Below, piece by piece: positions 5,403-6,564 of a DNA stretch of 6,564 nucleotides (its first letter is position 1; each line of letters opens with the position of its first letter). Origin of the DNA: Actinomycetota bacterium (GTDB lineage: Bacteria; Actinomycetota; Humimicrobiia; Humimicrobiales; Humimicrobiaceae). The notes beneath the pieces are model-generated. The model saw nothing but the letters and a program-made list of their open reading frames with translations. It had not been told where the DNA came from and ran no database searches. The position numbers and the translations under genes were made by a program. The DNA is taken from contig JAMCVO010000083.1 in assembly GCA_023475715.1 (NCBI GenBank), forward strand, positions 1 through 6,564. Direction: 5' to 3'.

Positions 5403-6564
5403 TTATTTAGAACTTGCCCATTCAGTAGCAATTCTTTCAAAAACTACTACCATTTCAGGATTATCCTTTCTCCACTTAGCTGCAGCATCATCCATTTTTT
5501 GGCCTGCTTCTTCCGGGGTAATAGTTCCATTTAGAAGTTCCTGACCAATTACATAAGCCTCTGCCTCAATCTGAGGTGTGTAGTGCCAGTTATAAGTATA
5601 ACCAGGTGCAGCTAAGAACCACTCTGCTATTTGTTTGTCCATTGGATCCGTAATTGTACTTGGGTCGAACAGGTCGTTTGCCTGCATTCCATGCGCAATT
5701 TCATAAAGAGCATTTACCCTATCCTGAGATTGGGTAAATCTTAAAACATCTGCTGCAATATCAGGGTGTTTTGCATTTGCCAAAGCAAGTGGCATTGCCG
5801 GTATAGGAATTGTTCCCGTTAATTTACCTTTTATATCAGGAAATGGGGTTAACATTGCACCTACATTTTCAATTCCAAGTTCCTTTACATATGCTGCAAT
5901 CATAGGCTGAACTGCCATTGACATGGCAACTTTACCGGAATAGAACAAATCATTTCCTTCAGTCATTCCTAAAGATAAAACATCCTCGTTAAAATATCCT
6001 TTTTTATTTACTTCATCCATTATTTTCCACACATCTGCATGTTTGGGGTCAGTAAAACTTTGTTTGCCTAATACTGCCTGATGTATGTCAGAAGGATCGT
6101 CAAGAGATTGCAATCCTACCAAGCTCAACCACCATACATTCATATATCCATCTTTTACACCCATACCAAACGGAATAAAACCTGCATTTTTAATTTTTTC
6201 TGCTACGGCCATAAATTCAACCCATGTTGTTGGTGGTTTCTCCGGATCAAGTCCGGAATCTTTGAAGACCTTTTTATTATAAACCATCAACCATGGATCC
6301 ATGTATTCTGGCACAAGCCATAGCTTTCCATCCCACCCGAGTTCTCTTCGGGCGGATGGAAGAATATGATTTACTTCTTCTTCCGTCCAAAAATCTTCAA
6401 TTGGGAGTATGCTACCATTAGTTGCAGCATCTATGCCTTCCTGTCGACCCATTAATTGAATGTCAGGAGGATCTCCTGCCGCAACTGCAGCCATCCATTC
6501 CTGCTGAATATTTTCCATTGGTATTTCATTTGGTTCAACTGTTACATTCGGGTGTTCCTTCATG
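5403..6564 (-). CDS. Extracellular sugar-binding protein of an ABC importer (family 1), 5' end cut by the window
   Basis: The visible 386 residues form most of a family 1 (UgpB/MalE-like) substrate-binding protein, which captures a carbohydrate outside the membrane and delivers it to the two permeases. Typical features are MAAVAAGDPPDIQLM (24-38 of the visible part), the strand-rich WLVPEYMDPWLMVYNKKVF (62-80), then PPTTWVEF, FYSGKVAM (207-214) and LANAKHPDIAADVLRF near 260-275. The Met at 6563-6561 is almost certainly internal: the open frame reaches the window edge, and KEHPNVTVE is the segment normally found some 40-60 residues into such precursors. The signal peptide or lipoprotein motif and the promoter therefore lie beyond the window. 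The gene ends with TAA, 134 bases before the first permease. Many aromatic residues suggest a carbohydrate ligand, but its identity is unknown. Confidence 0.93.
   Translation of the reverse strand, partial: MKEHPNVTVEPNEIPMENIQQEWMAAVAAGDPPDIQLMGRQEGIDAATNGSILPIEDFWTEEEVNHILPSARRELGWDGKLWLVPEYMDPWLMVYNKKVFKDSGLDPEKPPTTWVEFMAVAEKIKNAGFIPFGMGVKDGYMNVWWLSLVGLQSLDDPSDIHQAVLGKQSFTDPKHADVWKIMDEVNKKGYFNEDVLSLGMTEGNDLFYSGKVAMSMAVQPMIAAYVKELGIENVGAMLTPFPDIKGKLTGTIPIPAMPLALANAKHPDIAADVLRFTQSQDRVNALYEIAHGMQANDLFDPSTITDPMDKQIAEWFLAAPGYTYNWHYTPQIEAEAYVIGQELLNGTITPEEAGQKMDDAAAKWRKDNPEMVVVFERIATEWASSK

Noticed and set aside
6561..6563. ATG at the right edge as the true start of the binding protein
   Set aside because: The frame is open to the edge, no signal peptide follows, and the residues after it match an internal segment of this family.

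Overview
This window looks like part of an AT-rich bacterial chromosome, roughly one third G+C by eye, from a probably anaerobic, low-GC lineage. The proteins are rich in Ile and Lys, Shine-Dalgarno sites are mostly clear, and the main transporter is the CUT1 type common in Firmicutes, Thermotogota, Atribacterota and similar sugar fermenters. The sequence alone does not fix the phylum. I see no RNA genes, insertion sequences, CRISPR arrays or phage genes.

Layout. Positions 1-303 are AT-rich and non-coding, with two terminator-like inverted repeats (25-60 and 66-127) and a good sigma-70-type promoter (175-203). That promoter faces a plus-strand gene at 304-1284 for a 326-residue protein that appears to be an alpha/alpha-toroid (prenyltransferase/squalene-oxidase-like) protein of unknown function. 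A 250-base gap with a perfect 13-bp tandem duplication separates it from a convergent minus-strand gene set.

The minus-strand set, in transcription order, is: a family 1 extracellular sugar-binding protein (5403-6564, 5' end outside the window); a gap with a strong hairpin (5309-5365); a MalF-type permease (4387-5268); a MalG-type permease overlapping it by 8 bases (3528-4394); an unusual two-part protein with a NifX/NifB-C-like (dinitrogenase iron-molybdenum cofactor) N-terminal domain and an unrecognised C-terminal domain (2639-3487); and a zinc-dependent medium-chain dehydrogenase (1535-2575). All are co-directional with gaps of at most 134 bases, so they probably form one operon.

How they may work together (inference). 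The binding protein and the two permeases would import a sugar, polyol or related carbohydrate, using an ATPase subunit that is not encoded here. The dehydrogenase would oxidise that substrate or a derivative. The NifX-like fusion protein is the odd member: it has no nitrogenase genes around it and sits inside a carbohydrate operon, so its first domain is unlikely to serve nitrogenase here. It is the best candidate in the window for something undescribed, followed by the possible D-x-C plus His/Asp metal site in the alpha/alpha-toroid protein.
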